Shown: positions 8,859 to 17,729 of the stretch, one piece after another
Layout: the number at the start of each line of letters is the position of its first letter
Numbering within the stretch: position 1 is the first letter of the stretch
Origin: Gallionella sp.
GTDB taxonomy: Bacteria > Pseudomonadota > Gammaproteobacteria > Burkholderiales > Gallionellaceae
Direction of reading: 5' to 3'
DNA: 39,102 nt
NCBI GenBank assembly: GCA_030652475.1
Contig: JAUSAO010000099.1
Span: forward strand, 1 to 39,102
The notes under the pieces: model-generated
Told to the model about the DNA's origin: nothing
Databases searched by the model: none
What the model saw: only the letters and a program-made list of their open reading frames with translations
Translations under genes and position numbers: made by a program

Positions 8859-9809
8859 TTATTCTGTAAACAGCGAGCTGACCGATTCTTCGTTATTGAT
8901 ACGGCGTATCGTTTCCGCCATCAATTCCGCAGTGCTCAACTGACGTATGCGTTTGCACTTCTGAGCCGCTTCCGACAAGGGAATGGTATCGGTTACCACC
9001 AGCTCATCAATTTCCGAATTTTCTATGCGCTCTATGGCCGGACCGGACAATACCGCATGCGTACAGTAAGCCAGCACGCGCGTAGCGCCCTTTTCCTTCA
9101 GCGCTTTTGCCGCTTCGCACAAGGTATTGGCCGTATCCACCAGATCATCCATGATCAAACAGGTGCGTCCTGACACTTCGCCGATGATATTCATTACCTT
9201 GGCCACGTTCGGCTTGGGGCGACGCTTGTCGATAATGGCAAGGTCGGCATCCATCTGCTTGGCCAGCGCACGGGCACGCACCACACCCCCCACATCCGGT
9301 GAAACCACGATTAAGTTGGGGTAGTTCTGACGCCATACGTCAGCCAGCAAAATCGGGCTGGCGTAAATGTTATCCACGGGAATATCGAAGAAACCCTGAA
9401 TCTGATCGGAGTGCAAGTCCATGGTCAGCAAGCGATCTACGCCGGCACTGGTCAGCATGTCGGCGACCAGCTTGGCGGTGATGGCGACACGCGCCGAACG
9501 CGGGCGTCTGTCCTGGCGCGCGTAGCCAAAATACGGCATTGCGGCGGTAATGCGTCCGGCTGAGGCGCGTTTGAGCGCATCCGCCATCACCATCACTTCC
9601 ATCAGATTGTCATTGGTCGGCGCACAGGAGGATTGCAAAATAAACACATCCTTGCCGCGCACATTCTCAAGGAGCTCCACCATCACTTCGCCGTCGGAAA
9701 AGCGAGCAACTGTCGCACGACCCAGTTTGATATCCAGTTGCCGCGCAACTGCGTCGGCAAGCTTGGGATTGGCATTGCCAGTGAACACCATCAAGCTATC
9801 GTAGGACAC
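8859..9809 (-). CDS. prs: Ribose-phosphate pyrophosphokinase
   Basis: Makes 5-phosphoribosyl-1-diphosphate from ribose-5-phosphate and ATP for nucleotide, histidine and tryptophan synthesis. The 316-residue protein is full length. It shows the ATP-binding YARQDR segment, the divalent-metal loop [17 protein letters not shown] and the PRPP-binding loop [13 protein letters not shown]. It lies downstream of tRNA-Gln and ispE in the order widely conserved in beta- and gammaproteobacteria. Confidence 0.97.
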   Translation of the reverse strand: MSYDSLMVFTGNANPKLADAVARQLDIKLGRATVARFSDGEVMVELLENVRGKDVFILQSSCAPTNDNLMEVMVMADALKRASAGRITAAMPYFGYARQDRRPRSARVAITAKLVADMLTSAGVDRLLTMDLHSDQIQGFFDIPVDNIYASPILLADVWRQNYPNLIVVSPDVGGVVRARALAKQMDADLAIIDKRRPKPNVAKVMNIIGEVSGRTCLIMDDLVDTANTLCEAAKALKEKGATRVLAYCTHAVLSGPAIERIENSEIDELVVTDTIPLSEAAQKCKRIRQLSTAELMAETIRRINNEESVSSLFTE

Positions 9810-9825
9810 GTGAACCCCTTAATGA

Positions 9826-9853
9826 ATAAAACCAAAAGGGCACATACGTGCCC
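9826..9853 (-). terminator. Intrinsic terminator after tRNA-Gln
   Basis: GGGCAC (9838-9843) and GTGCCC (9848-9853) form a stem with loop ATAC. On the minus strand it is followed by TTTTGGTTTTATT. It lies between tRNA-Gln and prs. Confidence 0.7.
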
Positions 9854-9859
9854 TAATTG

Positions 9860-9934
9860 TGGCTGGGGAGGCAGGGATCGAACCTGCGAATGCCGGAATC
9901 AAAATCCGGTGCCTTACCACTTGGCGACTCCCCA
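9860..9934 (-). tRNA. tRNA-Gln (TTG)
   Basis: A 75-nt cloverleaf on the minus strand: acceptor TGGGGAG / CTCCCCA, D-arm GCCAAGTGGTAAGGC, anticodon loop TTTTGAT with anticodon TTG, T-arm GGTTCGATCC and an encoded CCA. The first pair U-A, seen here, is typical of bacterial tRNA-Gln. It sits between ispE and prs, its usual place in betaproteobacteria. Confidence 0.96.
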
Positions 9935-9939
9935 ATAAC

Positions 9940-10812
9940 TCAACTCAGCATCCAGTCATGCAAGGGATGCTTTGATAAACCTTGTACTACCACGCCGCGC
10001 ATATCACGCGGCAACTGCTGCAACACTGCTTCGGCGGCACTGCGACTCGCAAATTCGGCAAACACACACGCACCGGATCCGGTCATCATTGCCTTGCCAT
10101 GTCTGGCCAGCTCGGCAATATAACTCGCCACTTCCGGATAGAGACTGCACACCACGGATTGCAAGTCATTTCGACACTGCTGCAACGAGAGGGCGCGAAT
10201 TATTATCGAAACTGAGTCGCGTGTCAATTCAGGATGCGTAAATATTTTTTCGGTCGGTACATGTACCGGCGGAAATAGCACCACATACCAGGCTTCCGGC
10301 AAGGCATAAGCCTGCAATTTTTCGCCCACCCCTTCGGCAAAGGCATTCTCGCCAAACACAAACACCGGCACATCCGCGCCCAGCTGCAAGCCCACGGACA
10401 TCAGGCGTTCACGCGGCAAATTCAATGACCACAAACGGTTCAGCGCAATCAGGGTGGTGGCCGCATCCGAACTGCCGCCCCCCAGCCCGCCACCCATGGG
10501 GATACGTTTTTCCACCGTGATATTCACCCCCAGCGCGCATCCCGTCTCCTTTTGCAACAAACGCGCGGCGCGCACGCACAAGTCCTGCTCCTCAGGCACG
10601 CCTTCAATCTCATTGACGCGGCACACCTCAGCGTCTTTACGCAGGCTGAAATGCAGCGTGTCACTCAGATCGATGAAACGGAACAGGGTTTGCAACAAAT
10701 GATAACCGTCCGCACGCCGCCCGGTGACATGCAGAAACAGGTTCAGCTTGGCAGGAGCCGGACAAACAAGCACCCGCTCCCCACTTCCCACTTCCCACTT
10801 CCCACCTATCAT
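9940..10812 (-). CDS. ispE: 4-diphosphocytidyl-2-C-methyl-D-erythritol kinase
   Basis: GHMP kinase of the MEP isoprenoid pathway that phosphorylates the 2-hydroxyl of CDP-ME. Motifs: CPAPAKLNLFLHVTGRRADG at the N-terminus, the ATP-binding loop PMGGGLGGGSSDAATTL, and MTGSGACVFAEF near the C-terminus. I start it at the ATG at 10812, which overlaps the lolB stop as ATGA (290 aa); the open frame extends six codons further. The first ~14 codons are unusual because they consist largely of a 7-bp tandem repeat (10785-10805) encoding KWEVGSG. Most family members start almost directly at the PAKLNL segment. Confidence 0.94.
   Translation of the reverse strand: MIGGKWEVGSGERVLVCPAPAKLNLFLHVTGRRADGYHLLQTLFRFIDLSDTLHFSLRKDAEVCRVNEIEGVPEEQDLCVRAARLLQKETGCALGVNITVEKRIPMGGGLGGGSSDAATTLIALNRLWSLNLPRERLMSVGLQLGADVPVFVFGENAFAEGVGEKLQAYALPEAWYVVLFPPVHVPTEKIFTHPELTRDSVSIIIRALSLQQCRNDLQSVVCSLYPEVASYIAELARHGKAMMTGSGACVFAEFASRSAAEAVLQQLPRDMRGVVVQGLSKHPLHDWMLS
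10785..10805. repeat. Three tandem TTCCCAC heptamers at the ispE start
   Basis: Three perfect copies of TTCCCAC run head to tail, with a partial copy (CTCCCCAC) before them. They encode the non-conserved N-terminal residues of IspE. Seven-base slippage here would shift the ispE reading frame. Confidence 0.85.
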
Positions 10813-11360
10813 TCTGGATTCCATTCCCATTCGTCTATCAGCAGCACTACCTGCAAATTCTCACGCGACAATTGCAAGCGTGTCGGCAGGCTGTCCGCCT
10901 TGTCGTCCGCATATTTCTGATAGCGCACCTCCCAGCCATCCTGATGCAGCACGGTCAGCCGTCCCAACCCGTCCCGCTCAAGCAGTGCGTCATCCGCCGC
11001 CGCCATGCCCAATATCCAGTGATGCAAGCCGTCCAACTGCAAGCGCCAGCCCAGCACCTGCATCATCAGCGACTCGACATCCGTATCGCTATAGTGCTTG
11101 TCGCCGTTATCCAGCGTTGCCTGACCGTCATCGCGATAAATGCGCGCCGCCGTCTGGCCTAAGGGCGTGAGCAGCAATATCTCATCGCTTTGCGCCTGAT
11201 GCACCCAGCGCAACCCGGCAGAATCCCGTGTACCGTTATGTTTGATTGAAATACGGCCATTCATCGCGAACGAGGCGGATTCGGACTGCACCGGACGGAT
11301 TGCAACTGGCTGCGATGCGCAGCCGCTCAACAGCAGCAAAATCAGCAGCCAACGAATCAA
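10809..11360 (-). CDS. lolB: Outer-membrane lipoprotein LolB
   Basis: Receives lipoproteins from periplasmic LolA and inserts them into the outer membrane. The 183-residue protein has a lipoprotein signal peptide with lipobox LLSGC (Cys14) and the LolB features FAMNGRISI and SAGLRWVHQ. The centre includes VLGWRLQLDGLHHWILG. The start overlaps the TPR lipoprotein stop and the end overlaps ispE, so the three genes are coupled. LolB next to IspE is a standard proteobacterial pairing. Confidence 0.92.
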   Translation of the reverse strand: MIRWLLILLLLSGCASQPVAIRPVQSESASFAMNGRISIKHNGTRDSAGLRWVHQAQSDEILLLTPLGQTAARIYRDDGQATLDNGDKHYSDTDVESLMMQVLGWRLQLDGLHHWILGMAAADDALLERDGLGRLTVLHQDGWEVRYQKYADDKADSLPTRLQLSRENLQVVLLIDEWEWNPE

Positions 11361-13090
11361 GGCAAGAACCGTTTCATCACGGCTTGCAGCGGCACATTGT
11401 CGGGATTAGCCTTCAGGCTGTCCTGCCATAACTGGGTGGCCTGCTCTTTATCACCGCGCACCCACAGCACCTCGCCCAGATGGGCGGCGATTTCAGGATC
11501 GGGATTACCCGCAAACGCGCGCCTCAACATTTTCACGCTCTCGTCCAGTTTACCGTTGAGAAAGTAAGCCCAGCCCACGCTGTCCATGACAGCAATATCG
11601 TCCGGCGCCAGTTCCAGTGCTTTTTCCACCAGCGCGAGCGCTTCAGCAATCCGCACCTTACGCTCCAGCAAACTATAGCCCAGCGCATTATAGGCATGCG
11701 CGTGGTCCGGTTTAATCTGGATCAGCTTGCGCAGCAATTTCTCGGATTCATCGTATTTACCCAGCTTCTCGCCCATCATCGCGGCTTCATAAAGCAGTTC
11801 GGGATGATGGGGAAATTTCACCAGTCCTTGCTGCAGCACCTGATAGGCTTCAGAAAATTGCAGCGCCTCGCGCAGCAATTGCGCCTCTATCATCAGCAAT
11901 TGCACGCGCTGCTGATTGGTCGTGGCTTGGGCTTGCTGCAAATGATGCCGCGCCTCGTCCAGTTTGCCGCGTTTGTTCAGCAAATAAACCAGACGTAACT
12001 GCGCCGAAAACAGATATTCGCCCGCCTTCACTTCGCGGTAATGCGCAAGTGCTTCATCCTCATCTTCTTTCGCTTCACTCAATTGCCCGAGAAAATACTC
12101 TGCACCGTCCAGACCTTTCCCGCCCTTGGCCAGCGTCTGTCTGAGCTGCGCTTCCGCGCCGGAAAAGTCGTTTAACTGCAAGGAAATCAGCGCGGCAGCA
12201 AAGGCCAGATCCACATCGTCCGGGCTTGCGCGCAGCAACTGCTGAAATTCATCGCGCGCGGCTTTGTATTGCTTTTGCTCCAGCAAGGCACGGGCATATT
12301 GCAAACGGATTTGACTCGCCTGCGGGTAGCCGGACAAATAGCGGCGCAACAATTCCAGGCCTTGCTGCGGCGCACTCCTGCGCAACAACTGCGCTTCCAG
12401 CGCAACAGGCGTATCCCACTCCGGGCGCAACTTGCGCGCCTGACGCACTTCATTCAGCGCCAGCAACTCGTCACTGGCAGCCAGCGCCAATTGCGCCACG
12501 ACCAGATGTGCCTCGGCCACCTCAGGGTAGGGGGCTGCCAGATCGCGCATCAGTTGCACTACCGCCGCCTTGTCAGGATATGAAGCCGTCATCGGATAAA
12601 GTTGCAAAAAGGTTTTCCCCACATCCGGTTCGTCTGCCTTGAGCACCTTGGCAAACTCCAGACGCGCTTCCTCCAGTTTGCCACCACGCAACAAAAGCGA
12701 GGACAGCATGCGCGTTGCCACCGTCGCCGCAGGTTCAATTTCCTGCCAGAATCTGAAGGCATCAATGGCCTTGTTCATATCGCCCGACTCCAGTGAGAGT
12801 TGCGCGGCACGCTTGGCCAGACGCGGGTCGCGGGTTTTCCGGGCAATATCTGCGCTGCCTTCCACCGCCAGCGCCTTGTGTCCGCGCTGATTGGCGATTT
12901 CAGTCAGCAGGTATTCGTACAGCAGTTCATCGCTCAACTCGATGTTGGGCAAAACTGGCGCGACCTCTGCAATCGGCTCGGGCGCAACCGTCACGGCCAG
13001 CTCAGGCTGTGCCGATACGGCATGTTTGGGCGCTTGCGCGCACGCGCTAAGCAGCAAACTGGCGCAAATCAGGTATTTGAAATTATTCAT
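11357..13090 (-). CDS. TPR-repeat lipoprotein
   Basis: A 577-residue protein from the ATG at 13090; the open frame extends to 13120, but this start gives a clean lipoprotein signal peptide MNNFKYLICASLLLSACAQ with lipobox LSAC. The rest is alpha-helical with repeated TPR-like A/Y/L patterns throughout; the clearest is HAYNALGYSLLERKVRIAEA near residue 465. It probably acts as an envelope scaffold. A TPR protein of this size directly upstream of lolB is conserved across betaproteobacteria, but the specific function is unknown. Confidence 0.85.
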   Translation of the reverse strand: MNNFKYLICASLLLSACAQAPKHAVSAQPELAVTVAPEPIAEVAPVLPNIELSDELLYEYLLTEIANQRGHKALAVEGSADIARKTRDPRLAKRAAQLSLESGDMNKAIDAFRFWQEIEPAATVATRMLSSLLLRGGKLEEARLEFAKVLKADEPDVGKTFLQLYPMTASYPDKAAVVQLMRDLAAPYPEVAEAHLVVAQLALAASDELLALNEVRQARKLRPEWDTPVALEAQLLRRSAPQQGLELLRRYLSGYPQASQIRLQYARALLEQKQYKAARDEFQQLLRASPDDVDLAFAAALISLQLNDFSGAEAQLRQTLAKGGKGLDGAEYFLGQLSEAKEDEDEALAHYREVKAGEYLFSAQLRLVYLLNKRGKLDEARHHLQQAQATTNQQRVQLLMIEAQLLREALQFSEAYQVLQQGLVKFPHHPELLYEAAMMGEKLGKYDESEKLLRKLIQIKPDHAHAYNALGYSLLERKVRIAEALALVEKALELAPDDIAVMDSVGWAYFLNGKLDESVKMLRRAFAGNPDPEIAAHLGEVLWVRGDKEQATQLWQDSLKANPDNVPLQAVMKRFLP

Positions 13091-13103
13091 GGCATGACAG
13101 CTT

Positions 13104-13132
13104 TTGATGCGGACGCACATATTAGGTTATAT
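13104..13132 (+). promoter_or_regulatory. Candidate promoter of the ABC exporter operon
   Basis: TTGATG (13104-13109), a 17-base spacer, then TTATAT (13127-13132) in the 76-bp gap between the divergent TPR and ABC genes. It would give a leader of about 28 bases. Confidence 0.45.
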
Positions 13133-13166
13133 TTAGCCCAATCTACAACTACAGCCGCCACTTACT

Positions 13167-14126
13167 TTGTCGAACGCAACCCCTGAAATAACACTTTCCG
13201 CACGCAATCTGTCACGCCGCTTCGGCAGCCGGCAAGTCATCCATGACGTTACGCTGGAATTGAAGCGCGGCGAAGTGCTCGGCCTGCTCGGACACAACGG
13301 TGCGGGCAAGAGCACCACACTGCAAATGCTGACCGGCTGTTTGTTGCCCGACAGCGGTGAAATCGATATCTGCGGCTTTGATTTACGCAAACAACCCACG
13401 CTAGCCAAGGCACACCTCGGCTATCTGCCGGAGACGCCCCCCCTGTATCGCGAGCTTTGCGTGCATGATTACCTGACGTTTGCGGCGCGCCTGCGCGGCG
13501 TGCAATCGACCGTCGTCCCTGACGCACTCACACAAACCCTGCAGCGCTGCGGGCTGGATTCCGTCAGACAAAAAATAATTTCCACTCTCTCGAAAGGTTA
13601 TCAGCAACGTGTCGGCATCGCACAAGCCATTATTCACAACCCGGCCGTCATCGTGCTGGACGAACCCACCGTCGGCCTCGACCCCACGCAAATTCGCGAC
13701 ATCCGCACGCTGATCCGTGAACTGGGCAATGCACACAGCGTGATTCTGTCCACGCATCTGCTTAACGAAGTGGAAAGCGTATGCGACCGTGTGGAAATCA
13801 TGCAGCACGGTCGCCTGATTTATGGCGACTCCAGCGTACGCATGCAGCACTATGGCCATGTATCCGGATTCATCATCAGCCTGCGCCATCCCCCCGCACT
13901 GAGCGAACTGGAAGCCATCCCCGGTGTCAGCCGTGTCGAGCAACTGTCTCCCGGACAGTTCCGGGTCTTCCATGCCCAGGATGACAACACCGGCAGCCTG
14001 CTGCTCAGCATGGCGGCCCAACAGGGCTGGCAACTGGAACAACTCACCCCGCTGCACGCCACGCTGGAAGACGTTTTCGTCAAGATTACCGGCGAAGAAA
14101 CAGCAAGAACGGGAGCGCTAAAATGA
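13167..14126 (+). CDS. ABC transporter ATP-binding protein (GldA-like)
   Basis: A 319-residue ABC ATPase with Walker A GHNGAGKST (about residue 40), signature LSKGYQQRVGIAQA, Walker B VIVLDEPTVGLDP and H-loop STHLLNEVE, then a ~95-residue C-terminal domain as in ABC-2 exporters. The best start is TTG at 13167, since no ATG lies before the nucleotide-binding core; there is no clear Shine-Dalgarno site. It overlaps the permease gene by four bases. The three-gene set resembles the GldA-GldF-GldG gliding-motility transporter, which also occurs in non-gliding proteobacteria, where its substrate is unknown. Confidence 0.9.
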   Translation: MSNATPEITLSARNLSRRFGSRQVIHDVTLELKRGEVLGLLGHNGAGKSTTLQMLTGCLLPDSGEIDICGFDLRKQPTLAKAHLGYLPETPPLYRELCVHDYLTFAARLRGVQSTVVPDALTQTLQRCGLDSVRQKIISTLSKGYQQRVGIAQAIIHNPAVIVLDEPTVGLDPTQIRDIRTLIRELGNAHSVILSTHLLNEVESVCDRVEIMQHGRLIYGDSSVRMQHYGHVSGFIISLRHPPALSELEAIPGVSRVEQLSPGQFRVFHAQDDNTGSLLLSMAAQQGWQLEQLTPLHATLEDVFVKITGEETARTGALK

Positions 14127-14866
14127 TCCGCCTGATTGCCATGCGCGAACTGCGCAGTCTGTACGCCATGCCCTCGACGTGGTTCGTCCTCGCCGTGTTG
14201 CAATTCATTTTTGCCTGGTTTTTTCTGGCACGACTGGAAGCCTTTCTGGAAATTCAGCCGCAACTTGCACAACTCGCCAATCCACCCGGCGTGACCCTCA
14301 CCGTCGCCGCTCCGCTGTTCTATACCGCGGCACTGCTGCTGATGATGCTGGTACCGATGTTCACCATGCGCCTGATCGCGGAAGAACGGCGCAATCAGAC
14401 GCTGGCGCTGTTGCTGTCCGCCCCGTTGTCAGGCCGCCATATCGTACTGGGCAAGTTCTTCGGCTTGCTGAGTTTTCTGCTGATGCTGATAGCCAGCCTG
14501 CCGCTGATGCTCTACACCCTGGCGCTCGGCACCAGCCTCGACCACGGCCTGCTGCTCGCCAACTGCATCGGTTTGTTGCTGCTCACCGCCAGCTATGTCG
14601 CACTGGGCATGTATATTTCCGCACTCACCACCCAGCCCATCATCGCCGCTATCGGCGCACTGGCTGTACTGGTCGGCCTGTGGCTGGCCGACATCGGCGC
14701 GGCGGCAGCCGACTCGCCCTGGCATCTGCTCTCACCCCTGCATCATTTCCAGAACTTTAACGCCGGTTTGCTCGATAGCGCGGATGTCGCCTACTTCGTG
14801 CTGTTTACCACCTTCTTCCTGTTGCTGACCATGAAGCGGCTGCACAATAACCGGGTATATGGATAA
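14123..14866 (+). CDS. ABC-2 type permease (GldF-like)
   Basis: A 247-residue integral membrane protein with about six predicted helices (around residues 18-36, 58-80, 108-132, 140-165, 170-190 and 222-240). The cytoplasmic segment MRLIAEERRNQTLALLLSAP after the second helix is typical of ABC-2/GldF permeases. It overlaps the ATPase gene by four bases and shares its last base with the next start (TAATG). It should form the transmembrane part of the exporter with the preceding ATPase. Confidence 0.88.
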   Translation: MIRLIAMRELRSLYAMPSTWFVLAVLQFIFAWFFLARLEAFLEIQPQLAQLANPPGVTLTVAAPLFYTAALLLMMLVPMFTMRLIAEERRNQTLALLLSAPLSGRHIVLGKFFGLLSFLLMLIASLPLMLYTLALGTSLDHGLLLANCIGLLLLTASYVALGMYISALTTQPIIAAIGALAVLVGLWLADIGAAAADSPWHLLSPLHHFQNFNAGLLDSADVAYFVLFTTFFLLLTMKRLHNNRVYG

Positions 14867-16215
14867 TGCCGCATAAATTTTTCAATTCAAATTCCTTGCG
14901 CAATCTGCTGTTTGTGTTGCTGCTGTTGAGTACGGCCAGCGGCCTGGGTTATCTCACCCAGCGTCATTCCCTGCAACGCGACATCACGTTCAACGCCAGC
15001 AACAGCCTCGAACCCGGCAGCATCACCGTGCTTAAGCAGCTAAGCGGTCCGGTCGTCATCACCGTTTATGCCACCGAACAGGATGTGCGTCTGGGCGATA
15101 TACGCAAGGTCATCCGTGAGTTTTTATCGTTGTACCAACGCTACAAATCCGACCTGAAACTGGTATTCATCGACCCCGAAAAAGAACCTGAAAAGACCCG
15201 TGCAGCACGCATCCAGCTCAACGGCGAGATGGTGATCGAATACGCCGGACGCAGCGAACACCTTACCCAGATCAACGAACAAACCCTCACCAGCGCCCTG
15301 CTGCGCCTGGCACACACCCGCGACCATACCGTGATGTATCTGGACGGGCATGGTGAGCGCAAGCTCGACGGGCGCGCCAACCACGATCTCGGGCTGTTGT
15401 TTGGCGCAAAGCTCAAGCAGAACGGCTTCAAAATCAACAGCCTGAATCTGGCCATCGCACAGGACATACCAGTCAATACCCGCGTGCTGGTGATCACCCA
15501 GCCGCAAGTTGACCTGATGCCCGGCGAAGTGGATAAATTACTGCACTACGTCGAGCGCGGCGGCAATCTGCTCTGGCTGCTGGATGCCGAACCGTTGCAC
15601 GGACTGGAGCGCCTCGCCGAAAAACTCGATCTGGTACTGCCGCCCGGCATCGTGATCGATCCCGCCGCCACCGAGATGAATGCCCCCGCCACCTGGTCGC
15701 TGGGGGCGACGTATCCACCGCACGCCATCACCCGTGAATTCAACCTGATCACCGCCTATCCCGGCGCGCGTCCATTGGCCTGGAACGAGAACCCGGACTG
15801 GCAACATCATGTACTGGTGGAAGTCGCCGCACGCGGATGGGTAAGCCAGAATACGCCCGCCAGCGCCAGTCGCTTCGACAAGCGGCGTGACACCCCCGGC
15901 CCGGTCGTCATTGCGCTCACCCTGCAACGCAACATCAACGATGCCGAGCAGCGCATCGTGGTGGTCGGCAACGGCGCCTTCCTCGCCAACAGCTTCGCCG
16001 GTAACGGCGGCAACGTGGATCTGGGAGTCAATATGCTGAACTGGCTGAGCGGCGAAGAACAGCTCATCTCACTGCAACCGCGCGTCGCCGGGGATAGCAA
16101 TATCGTATTGAGCCAAATGCAGCTCACCTTCATCAGCGTCGGTTTTTTGCTGGGCCTGCCGCTGCTGTTGGCCGGATTTGGCGGGTACATCTGGTGGATA
16201 CGCCGCCGCACTTAA
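14866..16215 (+). CDS. GldG-like ABC-associated membrane protein
   Basis: A 449-residue protein with an N-terminal transmembrane helix (about 12-30), a large periplasmic domain of the GldG/IFT52-like type with VVITVYATEQDVRLGDIRKV and RVLVITQPQVDLMPGEVDKL, and a C-terminal helix (about 423-444) followed by basic WWIRRRT. This matches the auxiliary subunit of the Gld-type exporter. In many proteobacteria a DUF4340 protein follows; here the next gene is mutM, so that fourth component is absent from the locus. The substrate is not predictable. Confidence 0.82.
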   Translation: MPHKFFNSNSLRNLLFVLLLLSTASGLGYLTQRHSLQRDITFNASNSLEPGSITVLKQLSGPVVITVYATEQDVRLGDIRKVIREFLSLYQRYKSDLKLVFIDPEKEPEKTRAARIQLNGEMVIEYAGRSEHLTQINEQTLTSALLRLAHTRDHTVMYLDGHGERKLDGRANHDLGLLFGAKLKQNGFKINSLNLAIAQDIPVNTRVLVITQPQVDLMPGEVDKLLHYVERGGNLLWLLDAEPLHGLERLAEKLDLVLPPGIVIDPAATEMNAPATWSLGATYPPHAITREFNLITAYPGARPLAWNENPDWQHHVLVEVAARGWVSQNTPASASRFDKRRDTPGPVVIALTLQRNINDAEQRIVVVGNGAFLANSFAGNGGNVDLGVNMLNWLSGEEQLISLQPRVAGDSNIVLSQMQLTFISVGFLLGLPLLLAGFGGYIWWIRRRT

Positions 16216-16219
16216 TTCC

Positions 16220-16245
16220 GTCATTCCCGCCTGCGCGGGAATGAC
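16220..16245. repeat. Perfect GTCATTCCCGC palindrome
   Basis: GTCATTCCCGC (16220-16230) pairs perfectly with GCGGGAATGAC (16235-16245) around a four-base loop, five bases after the gldG-like stop. It lacks a T-run. A related arm is seen at 23577-23602. This is a dispersed intergenic palindrome rather than a terminator. Confidence 0.85.
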
Positions 16246-16275
16246 AACTTTATAGATTGCAATCAATCCCAAAAC

Positions 16276-17244
16276 ATGCCTGAACTACCCGAAGTTGAGA
16301 CGACGCGACGCGGTCTGGCGCCGCATCTTGAGGGCGCCACCCTCAGCGGTGTTGTGATCCGCAACGCCCGGTTGCGCTGGCCCATACCGGAAAACCTGCC
16401 GGAACTGTTGAGCGGACAGCCCATCATTTCTCTCAAACGCCGCGCCAAATATCTGCTGCTCGATTGCGGCAACGGGCACGGCAAAATTTCCACCCCTGAT
16501 AAAACTTGCCATGCCCGTTCCCCCCATCCCAATTGCCCCCTCGCTACGCTCTCCCCCACGCAAGCAGGGGAAGGGACAAACGAATCGCTGCGCGAATTTC
16601 ACATTTCGGGCACGCTGATTCTGCATCTGGGTATGTCCGGCAGCCTGCGCATTCTGCCTCTTGCAACACCTCCAGCCATGCACGACCATTTCGATTTGCT
16701 ATTGGATAACGGCAAGCTGATGCGTTTGCGTGACCCGCGCCGCTTCGGTGCGGTGCTCTGGCATGAAGGGGATGTGCATGCTCACCCGCTGCTGGCCCGT
16801 CTAGGCCCGGAACCGCTGGAAGATTATCCGGGCAAGGACAGCTTTGACGCGCGCTATCTCTACCAGGCCACACGCGGGCGCAATATCGCCATCAAAGCCT
16901 TCATCATGAATAATCACATCGTCGTCGGCGTGGGCAACATCTATGCCTGCGAAGCGCTGTTCAGTGCCGGCATCAGCCCACTGCTCAAAGCAGGCAAACT
17001 CAGCCTGGCACGCTGTGACAAACTAGTCACAGCCATACGTACCACCCTGAGCGCCGCCATACTCGCGGGCGGCAGCACACTGCGCGATTTCGTCAATGCC
17101 TCGGGAAATCCCGGCTATTTCCAGCAGCAGCACTGGGTCTATGCACGCGCCGGTGAACCCTGCCGCTGCTGTGGCGCACCGATCAAACAGATTAAACAGG
17201 GTCAGCGTTCGAGTTTCTATTGCGTGAATTGCCAGAAGGAATAG
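16276..17244 (+). CDS. mutM: Formamidopyrimidine-DNA glycosylase with a ~44-residue insertion
   Basis: Excises oxidised purines such as 8-oxoguanine and cleaves the abasic site. The start [14 protein letters not shown] carries the catalytic Pro and Glu. [11 protein letters not shown], the helix-two-turn-helix region with [12 protein letters not shown], and a C-terminal four-cysteine zinc finger (CRCC...YCVNC) are all present. At 322 residues it exceeds the usual ~270. The excess is residues ~68-111, between [13 protein letters not shown] and [11 protein letters not shown], strands that are nearly contiguous in E. coli MutM. The insertion lies on a surface turn of the N-terminal domain, so the enzyme could still be active. 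Confidence 0.93.
   Translation: MPELPEVETTRRGLAPHLEGATLSGVVIRNARLRWPIPENLPELLSGQPIISLKRRAKYLLLDCGNGHGKISTPDKTCHARSPHPNCPLATLSPTQAGEGTNESLREFHISGTLILHLGMSGSLRILPLATPPAMHDHFDLLLDNGKLMRLRDPRRFGAVLWHEGDVHAHPLLARLGPEPLEDYPGKDSFDARYLYQATRGRNIAIKAFIMNNHIVVGVGNIYACEALFSAGISPLLKAGKLSLARCDKLVTAIRTTLSAAILAGGSTLRDFVNASGNPGYFQQQHWVYARAGEPCRCCGAPIKQIKQGQRSSFYCVNCQKE
16471..16608 (+). repeat. Palindromic element inserted in frame in mutM
   Basis: The extra codons cover about 16477-16608 (132 bp, a multiple of three, no stop). AACGGGCACGGCAA (16471-16484) pairs with TTGCCATGCCCGTT (16506-16519) at 13 of 14 positions. A second weaker C-rich/G-rich hairpin (around 16551-16574) follows. The encoded peptide is Pro/Ser/Thr-rich and unlike any MutM segment. 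It resembles in principle the protein-inserting palindromic elements of Rickettsia, although it is a different sequence. Confidence 0.65.
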
Positions 17245-17272
17245 CCGTTAGCCGTTAGCCGTTAGCCGTTAG
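17242..17272. repeat. Four tandem TAGCCGT heptamers overlapping the mutM stop
   Basis: TAGCCGT repeats four times from 17242, ending with a fifth partial TAG. The first TAG is the mutM stop codon. It marks the left edge of the accessory island; the rest of 17245-17331 shows nothing recognisable. Confidence 0.9.
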
Positions 17273-17331
17273 TGCTGATTTTATCGGTGATTCAGAATTT
17301 AATTTTGTTGAGCACCTCGCGCCCGACCGAT

Positions 17332-17718
17332 TCAAGGCAGCGCCGCGTTATTGTCAAACCACTGCTGCCAGCGCACCGCCTGTTTTGAAACCGATTCGAG
17401 CACCCCGGTCAGTTCATGCAACCCTCCGTGCGACAAAAGCTTCAGTTGCCATGCGACCAAAAGATAACTACGTATCACCTCGATTGACACCCGTAATTCG
17501 CCCAGCGCTTGCGAACCCTTGGCGCGCCCTCCCAGCTCATCTTTGCGGCAATGATTGGCCAAGGTCACCTGCTTCAGGCAAGACGTAATTTCAGTCAAAA
17601 TGCTTTCGCCCGTCGTAAATCGAAACGGCTTGGGCAAACCCGCATGAATCGGGTAATAACGCTTGTAAAACATCAGCAAATCCGAAAAAATCTGCGGGTG
17701 CTTGAAAACCTTGTCCAT
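17332..17718 (-). CDS. avd: Avd-like DGR accessory protein (four-helix bundle)
   Basis: A 128-residue, all-helical basic protein of the S23/Avd type. Residues ~8-25 (FSDLLMFYKRYYPIHAGLPK), ~35-60, ~72-95 (LRVSIEVIRSYLLVAWQL) and ~98-125 (ending RWQQWF) match the four Avd helices. Avd forms a barrel-shaped pentamer that binds nucleic acid and the reverse transcriptase and is needed for mutagenic retrohoming in the Bordetella phage system. GGAG lies seven bases before the ATG. The gene is divergent from the RT, with start codons only 11 bases apart, and its ribosome binding site overlaps the RT start. The assignment rests on fold pattern, length and context. Confidence 0.82.
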   Translation of the reverse strand: MDKVFKHPQIFSDLLMFYKRYYPIHAGLPKPFRFTTGESILTEITSCLKQVTLANHCRKDELGGRAKGSQALGELRVSIEVIRSYLLVAWQLKLLSHGGLHELTGVLESVSKQAVRWQQWFDNNAALP

Positions 17719-17729
17719 AATCCAACTCC

